A DNA stretch of 52,202 nt from Caccocola sp964450835. GTDB taxonomy: Bacteria > Synergistota > Synergistia > Synergistales > Synergistaceae. Each line of letters opens with the position of its first letter. Positions within the stretch are counted from its first letter, which is position 1. The stretch is from assembly GCA_964450835.1 (NCBI GenBank), contig CAYVEQ010000007.1, positions 1-52,202 of the forward strand, read 5' to 3'. The translations under genes were made by a program, and so were the position numbers. Below, one piece after another: positions 34,371 to 42,039 of this stretch. Under the pieces are notes generated by a model. That model did not search any database, was not told the origin of the DNA, and saw only the letters and a list, made by a program, of their open reading frames with translations.

Positions 34371-36689
34371 ATGGCCGTCAGGAAAAAAAACGCGGAAGCT
34401 GCGGCTGGCGACAATATAAAACTCGGAAATGAAAAAGAAACGGCCGGCGGCGCCGGAAAGGCCGCGGTAAAAAAAACGCTCGCCGGAACAAAGACGAAGA
34501 GAACCGCCACGAAAAAAGAAACAGCCGCTGAAACGGCGGCAGCCGCGGCAAAAAAAAGCGCGGCAAAACGCGCCGGGAAAAAAGACGGCGCGGCGAAAAG
34601 CTCCGCGAAAAAAAATCCGGCCGGCAACTCTGCTAAAACGCGGCAGCTCTCACAGTACGGCGGAAAGACCCTTGTTATAGTAGAATCTCCCGCGAAAGCT
34701 AAAACTCTGGAAAAGATACTCGGCCCTAAATACCGCGTGCTTGCCAGCATCGGACATGTAAGGGATCTTCCGAAAGGCCGCATGGCGATAGATACTGAAA
34801 ACGGCTTTGAGCCGGAATATATACAGGTGCGCGGCAAGGCAGACCTGATAAAGACGCTTCAGGCCGCGTCGTCGGCAAGCGCGGCGACGCTGCTGGCCTC
34901 TGACCCCGACCGCGAGGGCGAGGCGATCGCGTGGCATCTGGCGACGCTGCTTGACATTGACACGGCGGAAAAATGCCGCGTCAGAATGCACGAAATCACA
35001 AGCCGCGGCGTAAAAAGCGCGATATCCGAGCCTGACGTTATCAACATGAATCTGGTAGAGGCGCAGCAGGCCCGCCGCGTGCTCGACCGCCTCGTCGGAT
35101 ACGAGCTAAGCCCTCTCCTGTGGCACAAAGTACAGCGCGGCCTTTCGGCGGGGCGCGTGCAGTCCGTCGCTCTGCGTCTCATCTGCGAGCGCCAGGAAGA
35201 AATCGAGCGTTTTATCCCCGAGGAATACTGGCTGATTGACGTGGCCGCGTCAAGCGCGGACTCGCGGCGCCGCTACAAGCTGCGGGTAGAAAAATACAAC
35301 GGCAAAGCCGTCAAGATAAAGAACGCGGAAGAGGCGGCGCGCGCCGAAGCCGCCATACGCGGCGGCAAGCTCACGGTCGACGAATACGTCACAAAGGAAA
35401 GCAAAAAACAGCCTAACCCGCCCTTTAAGACAAGCACGCTCCAGCAGGAGGCGTCGCGCCGGTGCGGCTTCGCTCCGAGACGCACGATGCGCGTCGCGCA
35501 GACGCTCTACGAAGGGGTTGAGATTCCCGGGCGCGGTCCGACTGGGCTGATTACTTATATGCGCACGGACAGTCCGCGCCTTGCCCCGGAGGCCGTCGCC
35601 GCTTCGCGCGCTTTCATACGCGAGCATTTCGGAGAAAACTATCTTCCGTCTTCGCCGAACGTGGAAACCGCGAAAGGCATTGCGCAGGACGCGCACGAGG
35701 CGATACGCGCGACGGACGCCTCTCTCACGCCCGAATCTGTCAGACCCTATCTGACGGAGGAGCAGTATAAGCTCTACAAGCTTATATGGGGAAGGTTCAT
35801 AGCGAGCCAGATGAAAGATGCCGTCATCGCGAGGACGAGCCTCGCATGCAGCTCCGCGGGCTACCAGATGAGGCAGGCCGGAGTCGCCGTCACATTTGAC
35901 GGCTGGGGGCGCGTCTACCCTTTAGACATAAAAGAGGCTGCGGTAGAGCCGGCAGTTAAGGGAGAAACACTCGGCATCGACGGAATAACAAAAGAACGGA
36001 AATTCACGCAGCCGCCGGCGCAGTACACGGAAGCGGGACTTGTAAAGGCGCTTGAAGAAAACGGAATCGGCCGCCCCTCCACATACGCGACGATAATCGA
36101 GAGACTTTTTGAACGCCGGTACGTCGACCGCGGAGAAGAAGGCAAGAGGCTTGATCCGACAGAGCTCGGAAGGCGCGTAAATAATTTCCTTGTGAAATAC
36201 TTCCCGGCGCTCATCAACGTTGACTTCACGGCAGGAATGGAGAAAAATCTCGACAGTGTCGAGTCCGGCGATACGGAATGGAAAAGCCTGGTGGCCGGAT
36301 TCTGGAAAGATTTCAAGCCGGCTGTGGACGACGTTTCCGCGCACGGCGAAAGCGCGAGGCCGGCCCCGGAACCTACCGGGGAGAAGTGTCCGGAGTGCGG
36401 CCGCGACCTTGTGGTCAGGCACGGGCGTTTCGGCAAGTTCATCGGCTGCAGCGGCTATCCCGAGTGCAGCTACACCCGCAATATAGCGGAGACGACAGGC
36501 GTAAAATGTCCGAAGTGCGGGCAGGGCGAGCTTGTGCGCCGCAAATCGACAAAAGGCAAGGCGGCTGGGCGCTTTTTCTACGGCTGCGACCGCTACCCAG
36601 AATGCGACTATGTGACGTGGAAGAAGCCCGTTAATGAAGAGGCCGCGCGCGGCGCGGAAGAAGCGGGTGAAGATGTCCAAGATATGTAA
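34371..36689 (+). CDS. topA: DNA topoisomerase I with histone-like N-terminal tail
   Basis: Type IA topoisomerase that relaxes negative supercoils. Residues 1-97 are a low-complexity Lys/Ala/Thr tail resembling histone H1 or the C-tails seen on some actinobacterial TopA. The Toprim domain starts at LVIVESPAKAKT (about 101) with SDPDREGEA. The catalytic Tyr is in GLITYMRTDS (about 396). Two four-cysteine zinc modules close the protein (CPECG ... CSGYPEC and CPKCG ... CDRYPEC). It has 772 residues. It follows dprA and overlaps trmFO. Confidence 0.95.
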   Translation: MAVRKKNAEAAAGDNIKLGNEKETAGGAGKAAVKKTLAGTKTKRTATKKETAAETAAAAAKKSAAKRAGKKDGAAKSSAKKNPAGNSAKTRQLSQYGGKTLVIVESPAKAKTLEKILGPKYRVLASIGHVRDLPKGRMAIDTENGFEPEYIQVRGKADLIKTLQAASSASAATLLASDPDREGEAIAWHLATLLDIDTAEKCRVRMHEITSRGVKSAISEPDVINMNLVEAQQARRVLDRLVGYELSPLLWHKVQRGLSAGRVQSVALRLICERQEEIERFIPEEYWLIDVAASSADSRRRYKLRVEKYNGKAVKIKNAEEAARAEAAIRGGKLTVDEYVTKESKKQPNPPFKTSTLQQEASRRCGFAPRRTMRVAQTLYEGVEIPGRGPTGLITYMRTDSPRLAPEAVAASRAFIREHFGENYLPSSPNVETAKGIAQDAHEAIRATDASLTPESVRPYLTEEQYKLYKLIWGRFIASQMKDAVIARTSLACSSAGYQMRQAGVAVTFDGWGRVYPLDIKEAAVEPAVKGETLGIDGITKERKFTQPPAQYTEAGLVKALEENGIGRPSTYATIIERLFERRYVDRGEEGKRLDPTELGRRVNNFLVKYFPALINVDFTAGMEKNLDSVESGDTEWKSLVAGFWKDFKPAVDDVSAHGESARPAPEPTGEKCPECGRDLVVRHGRFGKFIGCSGYPECSYTRNIAETTGVKCPKCGQGELVRRKSTKGKAAGRFFYGCDRYPECDYVTWKKPVNEEAARGAEEAGEDVQDM

Positions 36690-38013
36690 AGCCGTCGTAA
36701 CTGTGGCGGGAGGCGGCCTTTCAGGCGCCGAGGCAGCGTGGCAGCTCGCGTCCCGCGGCGTAAAGGTGCGGCTGTATGAGATGCGCCCTAACAAAATGAC
36801 CCCGGCGCACCAAACGGGAATGCTCGGCGAGCTTGTCTGCAGCAATTCACTGGGCGGCGAAAAAACCACGACGACGGCGGGAATATTAAAAGCGGAACTT
36901 TCGCGCATGGGCAGCCTGATAATGGAGTGCGCCCTGCGCTCGCGCGTTCCCGCCGGCAACGCCCTTGCCGTGGATCGCGGACGTTTCGCGTCGGCGGTCG
37001 ACGCCAAAATATCGTCGCACCCGAATATAGAACTTATCCGCGAGGAACTGCGCGCGCTTCCCGAGGAGCCCGCCATAATCGCGACGGGCCCTCTTACGAG
37101 CGCCGCGATGGCAGGGAAACTTGCCGAGCTTACCGGCGAGGATTTTTTATATTTCTACGACGCCGTCGCCCCGATAGTCGACGTCACGACAGTCGACATG
37201 ACAAAAGCCTTTTTTGCCAACCGCTACGGAGCCGAGGGCGATTATATAAACTGTCCGATGTCTGAGGAGGAATACAAAATATTCTGGCGCGAGCTGACAG
37301 ACGCTGAGACGGCTCCGCGTCATGAATTTGAGGGGGAAGAGACGCGCCACTTCGAAGGCTGTCTTCCTGTCGAAACAATCGCGAAGCGCGGCGAACAGAC
37401 ATTGCTCTTCGGCCCGCTGCGCCCGGTGGGTTTTGAGGCGGATGGAAGAAAGACGCCGTACGCCGTCGTGCAGCTGCGGCAGGACAACGCCGAAGGGACG
37501 CTCTTTAACATAGTCGGTTTTCAGACCAACCTGAAGTGGGGCGAGCAGGAACGGGTATTCCGCCTCATTCCCGCGCTGAAAGACGCGGAGTTCGTGCGCA
37601 AGGGCGTGATGCACAGGAACCTCTTCGTCTGCGCGCCGCGCGTACTCGACGGACATCTGAGGTTCAAAGGGCGCGACGCGCTTTATATTGCGGGGCAGGC
37701 GTCCGGCGTCGAGGGTTATCTTGAAAGCACGGCGATGGGACTCGCCGCCGCGATATTTCTCTGCGCGAGGCTGCGCGGGGAAGCCGAACCGGACTTCCCG
37801 AAAGAGACAGCCGTCGGCTCGCTTCTGAATTATCTGGAAACGGCCCTTCCCGAGAGCTTTCAGCCGATGAACGTAAATCTCGGCATCTTCCCGCGCCTTG
37901 GCAAAAAGATATTCAAAAGGCAGGAGCGCTGCGAAGCCTACGCGCGCAGGTCGCTTGACGCTCTTGACAGATTCATGGCGCGTCACGCGGAGCTCTTCGC
38001 GCCGGGAAAATAA
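36673..38013 (+). CDS. trmFO: Folate-dependent tRNA U54 methyltransferase TrmFO
   Basis: FAD- and methylenetetrahydrofolate-dependent enzyme making ribothymidine at U54 of tRNA. The dinucleotide-binding motif is VAGGGLSGAEAAWQ. Other family segments are LVCSNSLGG, FEGCLPVE and GQASGVEGYLES. It has 446 residues from ATG 36673. An in-frame ATG at 36634 would extend further into topA and is less likely. A terminator follows. Confidence 0.95.
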   Translation: MSKICKAVVTVAGGGLSGAEAAWQLASRGVKVRLYEMRPNKMTPAHQTGMLGELVCSNSLGGEKTTTTAGILKAELSRMGSLIMECALRSRVPAGNALAVDRGRFASAVDAKISSHPNIELIREELRALPEEPAIIATGPLTSAAMAGKLAELTGEDFLYFYDAVAPIVDVTTVDMTKAFFANRYGAEGDYINCPMSEEEYKIFWRELTDAETAPRHEFEGEETRHFEGCLPVETIAKRGEQTLLFGPLRPVGFEADGRKTPYAVVQLRQDNAEGTLFNIVGFQTNLKWGEQERVFRLIPALKDAEFVRKGVMHRNLFVCAPRVLDGHLRFKGRDALYIAGQASGVEGYLESTAMGLAAAIFLCARLRGEAEPDFPKETAVGSLLNYLETALPESFQPMNVNLGIFPRLGKKIFKRQERCEAYARRSLDALDRFMARHAELFAPGK

Positions 38014-38030
38014 AAAAACTCAAAAAGGCC

Positions 38031-38060
38031 GGCCGGACGGCGTGTCCGGCCTTTTCTTTT
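38031..38060 (+). terminator. Intrinsic terminator after trmFO
   Basis: Stem GGCCGGA/TCCGGCC with a seven-base loop and TTTTCTTTT, 17 bases after the trmFO stop. A longer A-GGCCGG/CCGGCC-T pairing is also possible. It ends the dapF-to-trmFO transcription unit. Confidence 0.85.
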
Positions 38061-38257
38061 GCCGCTTATGCGCGCGGCCCTCGGAAAAACTATTTAGCCG
38101 CGCGGATGCGAGCCGTGTGCACGCGCGGCTCCCGAGAAAATTTTTTCACGCCGCGCGGGCTGTCCGGGGCCTGCACTGCCTGGGCCGCGCCCGCTTTCAC
38201 CGGCGTCGCCGAAGTTTCTTCATTTAACGTTTTTTATGAACTTTCTTAAAATTTCCA

Positions 38258-38285
38258 TTGCTATTTACAATTTACATGATAGAAT
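38258..38285 (+). promoter_or_regulatory. Promoter of xer-codY
   Basis: TTGCTA, 16-base spacer, TAGAAT. The -10 ends seven bases before the xer ATG at 38293, so transcription may start at or next to the start codon (leaderless mRNA). Confidence 0.65.
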
Positions 38286-38292
38286 AGCGTCC

Positions 38293-39213
38293 ATGGCGGA
38301 TAATATCTCTGAGTGCATCGAATCATATCTGGACTATCTCCGGTCGCTTGGCAAATCCGATAACACGCGGATAAATTACCGTGTCGATTTGCGGCATTTC
38401 AGAGATTATCTCGAAGGACAGGGCATAACGGACGTTGCGGAGATAGATACGAGGGCTGTCAGGATATTCCTGAGCAGCGTAATAGGAATCGGCGAGGCGA
38501 AAACGTCCGCTTCGCGCAGGCTATCCGCGGTAAGAGGATTTACCGCGTGGATGTCCGAAACCGGAAGAATAGCGGGCGATCCGTCATTCGGCATGAAGGG
38601 GCCGAAAAAGCCTGACACGCTGCCGCGCGCCATATCGCGAGGCGATGTGGAAAAACTTCTCTCGGATGGCCCCGACGCCGCGTCGGAGCATTACAGGCGC
38701 GACAGGCTGGTGCTTGAACTGCTCTACAGCGCCGGGCTGCGCGTCTCAGAACTGATCGGGCTTACGTGGGGAAACGTCGAGCTGGAAGAGCGTATCCTGA
38801 GAGTCTTCGGAAAAGGAGATAAGGAGAGGATGGCCCCCTTCGGAGTTCCAGCGCGGGAACTGCTGGAAGAGTGGCGCGACATTACGTGCGTGGCGTCCGA
38901 CGGGCCTGTCTTCCCTTCCGAAAAAGAGGCAGACAGGCTCACTGTAAGGACGGTAGACAGAATTGTCACCCGCGCCGCGCGCAGGGTTGGTCTGAGCGGC
39001 GTTACGCCGCACACGCTGCGCCACTGTTACGCGACTCATATGCTTGAGAACGGCGCGCCGCTGAAAGTGGTGCAGGAACTTTTAGGCCACGACAGCATAG
39101 CGGCTACACAGCGGTACCTGAAAATAACTCCGTCGCAGATTAAGAAAAGTTACTTATCGGCGCACCCGCTTGCGTCGGCGGGAGAAGAGCCGGGGTTATG
39201 CGAAGAGGCATGA
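38293..39213 (+). CDS. xerC: Tyrosine site-specific recombinase, XerC/CodV type
   Basis: Chromosome-dimer resolution recombinase. An N-terminal SAM-like core-binding domain (residues 1-95) is followed by the catalytic domain with the full set of residues: Arg in SAGLRVSELIGL, Lys in FGKGDKERM, HTLRHCYATHM (His, Arg), LGHDS (His), and the Tyr in ATQRYLK. It has 306 residues. ATG 38293 lacks a ribosome site, in keeping with a leaderless start. Its place directly before codY identifies it with CodV/XerC of Firmicutes; XerC versus XerD rests on context. Confidence 0.9.
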   Translation: MADNISECIESYLDYLRSLGKSDNTRINYRVDLRHFRDYLEGQGITDVAEIDTRAVRIFLSSVIGIGEAKTSASRRLSAVRGFTAWMSETGRIAGDPSFGMKGPKKPDTLPRAISRGDVEKLLSDGPDAASEHYRRDRLVLELLYSAGLRVSELIGLTWGNVELEERILRVFGKGDKERMAPFGVPARELLEEWRDITCVASDGPVFPSEKEADRLTVRTVDRIVTRAARRVGLSGVTPHTLRHCYATHMLENGAPLKVVQELLGHDSIAATQRYLKITPSQIKKSYLSAHPLASAGEEPGLCEEA

Positions 39214-39235
39214 CTTCAAGGAGGATAAATTTTAT

Positions 39236-40069
39236 ATGAAGACACCCAGAGAATTACTTGAAAACCGTCCGAAAATAAAGGACGAGAGCGCTATGCAGGA
39301 TCTTCTCGCGAAAACCCGTGTAGTGAGCCGCGTGCTTCAGTCCGGCAAGGACAGCGGCACGCCCGACTATCCGAAGCTCGCGAGGCTCTTGTGCGACCTT
39401 TCGGCGGCGAACGTCTACATAATAAACAAAGAGGGACACATTCTCGGCTACGCGTGGACGAGCGAATACGACTGCCCGCTGATGGCCGAGATACTGATGA
39501 ACGGCTCTATGCCCCAGGCCTACGTCGAAAAGGCGAACAGCCTGCACGGCGCCCTCGTCAACCATACAGACCACGGGCTTTGCGCCTACGCGGATCAGCC
39601 CTGCGCCTATTCCAACAAACATGTCGTGATGGTGCCTATCAACGGCGCCGGCGACAGGCTCGGCACTCTCATACTCGCCCGCTTCGAATACCAGTTTGAT
39701 ACGCGCGACCTTGTTCTCGCAGAGTATTTGTCGACTGTCGTCGGCCTTGAAATCCTGAACGACAGGAGCAAATCGATAGAAGAGCGCGGCCGCGAGCGCC
39801 TCGTCGTGCAGATGGCGATGCGCGCCCTCTCATATTCAGAGGTGGAGTCCCTCCGCCACATAATAGAAGACCTTGGCTCCTCCGAGGGCGTCGTTGTCGC
39901 GAGCAAAGTCGCCGACCGCGTCGGCGTGACAAGGAGCGTCATTGTAAACGCGCTCCGGAAGCTGGGAAGCGCTGGCATCATCGAGAGCCGCAGCCTAGGC
40001 ATGAAAGGAACGTACATAAAAGTGCTGAGCTCGCTGTTTCTGGAGGAGCTGGGCATAACGCCCAAATAG
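39236..40069 (+). CDS. codY: GTP- and branched-chain-amino-acid-sensing regulator CodY
   Basis: Global nutritional repressor. The N-terminal GAF domain (residues 20-170, including LGTLILARF and LAEYLSTVVGLEIL) senses isoleucine-type ligands. The C-terminal winged helix contains ASKVADRVGVTRSVIVNALRKL and SRSLGMKGTY, the highly conserved CodY recognition helix. It has 277 residues. ATG 39236 follows AGGAGG, 22 bases after xer. In Bacillus, hslV and hslU lie between these two genes; here they are absent. Confidence 0.94.
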   Translation: MKTPRELLENRPKIKDESAMQDLLAKTRVVSRVLQSGKDSGTPDYPKLARLLCDLSAANVYIINKEGHILGYAWTSEYDCPLMAEILMNGSMPQAYVEKANSLHGALVNHTDHGLCAYADQPCAYSNKHVVMVPINGAGDRLGTLILARFEYQFDTRDLVLAEYLSTVVGLEILNDRSKSIEERGRERLVVQMAMRALSYSEVESLRHIIEDLGSSEGVVVASKVADRVGVTRSVIVNALRKLGSAGIIESRSLGMKGTYIKVLSSLFLEELGITPK

Positions 40070-40231
40070 TCTGAAAGCGTGCCGTGAATGGCCCGCGTTC
40101 CTTTCGGGCGGGAACTTCAGGTTGGGCTCAAAGGCCGTAAATGTGATAAAATTCGGTCAGTGACCCCTCGGGGTCTGCGAAATACATTTTTTGCTTTTAT
40201 TTCAAACACTTTTTGGAGGTCAAAACCACAG

Positions 40232-40654
40232 ATGGCAGAGAAGTCGGCTGCGGCGGCGCCCGCGGTAAGCGTGGGAGAAACGGTTAGCGGAACGGTGGAG
40301 CATATCGCTCCATACGGCGCCTTTATACGGCTTGAGTCGGGGAGGAAAGCGATGGTGCATATTTCCGAACTCTCCCATAACTATGTGAAAAAAGTCGAGG
40401 ACGTTCTTGAACAGGGGCAGAAAGTTACCGCGAAGGTCATCAAGATCGACGACAAGGGACGCATAGATTTGTCCGTCAAGGCTCTTCAGGCGCGGGAGAC
40501 GCGCCCGCCGGCGCGCCGCGAGGAGGATTTTGAGAAAAAGCTCGCGGGCTTCATGAAGTTCAGCGACGAAAAGATCGCCGACCTCAACAGCAAGAACAAA
40601 GACCCGCGCGGCGCCAAGCGCCGCGGCGGCAGCAACTTTTCGGGAAAAAGATAA
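40232..40654 (+). CDS. S1-domain RNA-binding protein
   Basis: A 140-residue protein with one S1 OB-fold (residues 12-85: GETVSGTVEHIAPYGAFIRL, MVHISELSH, VTAKVIKIDDKGRIDLSVKA), similar to Bacillus YugI/GSP13. A basic, disordered tail ends in Arg/Gly/Lys. It probably binds ribosomes or RNA; the exact role is unknown. ATG 40232 follows TTTTGGAGGT. It is closed by a strong terminator that lies inside the next reading frame. Confidence 0.85.
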   Translation: MAEKSAAAAPAVSVGETVSGTVEHIAPYGAFIRLESGRKAMVHISELSHNYVKKVEDVLEQGQKVTAKVIKIDDKGRIDLSVKALQARETRPPARREEDFEKKLAGFMKFSDEKIADLNSKNKDPRGAKRRGGSNFSGKR

Positions 40655-41263
40655 TTGACTGAGCCTAAACCGTTTAAGCCGGAGGGGATCTCCCCTCCGG
40701 CTTTTTGGAGCGCGCTGACCGCGGCCGACGTTGAAACTCTCGCCGCGCAGAACGGAGGGCGGTTTTTCGCCGGCGCCGAAGTCGTCGCCGTGGCGAGGCG
40801 ATGCCGCTTCGGTTTCCCGCAGACGGTAGTCTCCTCGCCTCTTACCCGCGACATAAAACCGTTCCCGACGCTCTTCTGGCTCACCTGCCCCTTTCTCAAA
40901 CGCCGCTGCGGGGAGCTTGAGTCCATGCGTAAAATAGCGGAACTCGCGAAAATTTTATCCTCAATGCCTGAAGAAGTCGCGCGTTATCACGCCTCTTACG
41001 CCGAGGCTCGCCTTTCCCTCGTGCCGCCGGACACACGGCGGGCGCTTCAAAGCTCTTCGCCCGCGATTTTCGCCGTAGTCGCAGAAAGCGGCGTAGGCGG
41101 CGCGGACCGCTCGCGCGGCGCCTTCGCGCCGAAATGCCTTCATCTGCACACGGCGGCGTGGCTCGGCATGGGGCGCCACCCTGCGTCAAAATGGCTTGAA
41201 GCCGAGATAGGGGCCCTCGAATGCGCATCGGGCGTCTGCCGCCCGCCGGCAAAAGAGGCGTAA
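40655..41263 (+). CDS. DUF501 family protein (start uncertain)
   Basis: Matches the DUF501 family, function unknown. Recognisable features are RRCRFGFPQTVVSSPL, PFPTLFWLTCPFLKRRCGELES and the HLHTAAWLGMG segment near the C-terminus. The frame is open from TTG 40655, directly after the S1 stop, but the first 20 codons are the preceding gene's terminator. The conserved family region begins near residue 40. A CTG at 40715 with TGGAG just upstream, or GTG 40790, could be the true start. The gene is two bases from the YitT-like gene. Confidence 0.75.
   Translation: MTEPKPFKPEGISPPAFWSALTAADVETLAAQNGGRFFAGAEVVAVARRCRFGFPQTVVSSPLTRDIKPFPTLFWLTCPFLKRRCGELESMRKIAELAKILSSMPEEVARYHASYAEARLSLVPPDTRRALQSSSPAIFAVVAESGVGGADRSRGAFAPKCLHLHTAAWLGMGRHPASKWLEAEIGALECASGVCRPPAKEA
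40677..40706 (+). terminator. Very strong intrinsic terminator after the S1 gene
   Basis: A near-perfect 12-bp inverted repeat (AGCCGGAGGGGA with TCCCCTCCGGCT), effectively a tight four-base loop, followed by five T, 22 bases after the S1 stop. It lies inside the apparent beginning of the DUF501 reading frame. Confidence 0.88.
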
Positions 41264-41264
41264 T

Positions 41265-41927
41265 ATGCAGAACATGAAACAGGGCGCGCTTCGCGGAATT
41301 ACCGAGGCCGTCAGAGCCGCATTGCCGCTCTCTTTCGCGCGCGCCGCGATGATTTTGGCGGGAACCGCTGTCTCCACCTTCGGCGTATACAACATACATC
41401 AGCGCACAGGCATAACGGAGGGCGGCGTAATCGGCCTTATTCTGCTCGCGAACCGCTGGTTCGGCATTTCTCCCTCAATCGCGACGCCCATGCTCGACGC
41501 CGCGTGCTATCTTATCGCCTTCAGGTTCCTCGGCGGACGCTTCATCTGCCTTTCCGCCGTGAGCACCGCCTGCCTCGCGCTGTTTTTCGGAATATGGGAG
41601 AAGTTCCCGCCCCTGCTGCCCGATTTGTCCGGCGCGCCTCTTGCCGCCGCGCTTTTGGGCGGCCTTTTCGTCGGCGCGGGCGTCGGTCTTGTCGTGCGCG
41701 GGGGAGGCTCCTGCGGAGGCGACGACGCGCTCGCTCTCACTATATCGCGCGTCACGAAATGGCGCCTCGCGCGCGCCTACCTCGTCACGGACATTACCGT
41801 GCTGGCCCTCTCGCTTTCCTATATTCCGGCCCGCCGCATAATTTTTTCCTTAATTACGGTCACGCTGTCATCTTTGATCATAGATCTCCTGCAGAAAGCC
41901 GGCCGCCGGGGAAATGCGGAGAGTTAA
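41265..41927 (+). CDS. YitT-type integral membrane protein
   Basis: A 220-residue membrane protein with about six hydrophobic segments, of the YitT/DUF161 type: STFGVYNIHQRTGITEGGVIG near the N-terminus and a glycine-rich LLGGLFVGAGVGLVVRGGGS loop. Such proteins are predicted transporters without a firm substrate. It starts two bases after the DUF501 stop with AGAGG upstream, so the two are probably co-transcribed. Confidence 0.78.
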   Translation: MQNMKQGALRGITEAVRAALPLSFARAAMILAGTAVSTFGVYNIHQRTGITEGGVIGLILLANRWFGISPSIATPMLDAACYLIAFRFLGGRFICLSAVSTACLALFFGIWEKFPPLLPDLSGAPLAAALLGGLFVGAGVGLVVRGGGSCGGDDALALTISRVTKWRLARAYLVTDITVLALSLSYIPARRIIFSLITVTLSSLIIDLLQKAGRRGNAES

Positions 41928-41948
41928 AGAAGCGGCCCACGCAAAACA

Positions 41949-41976
41949 TTGCAAAAAAAATCCGGCATGTTAGAAT
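41949..41976 (+). promoter_or_regulatory. Promoter of the MATE exporter gene
   Basis: TTGCAA, 16-base spacer, TAGAAT, with an AT-rich spacer start, 63 bases before the MATE ATG. Confidence 0.6.
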
Positions 41977-42039
41977 ACTTCCGCCGAATGCGCGCGTGCG
42001 CCGGCAGCAAAAAGTTTTAATTAAACGGGAGCGGAACGG

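Noticed and set aside
38061..38235. GC-rich repeat-like stretch with a nine-bp inverted repeat (AGCCGCGCG/CGCGCGGCT, 38096-38130) as a small RNA or REP element
   Set aside because: The loop is long, no T-run follows directly, and I saw no second copy in the window.
38293..39213. Tyrosine recombinase as phage integrase
   Set aside because: Size, motifs and trmFO/codY context fit chromosomal XerC/CodV.
40117..40160. Promoter before the S1 gene (TTGGGC and GATAAA/TAAAAT)
   Set aside because: The hexamers are poor or the spacing is wrong for each combination.
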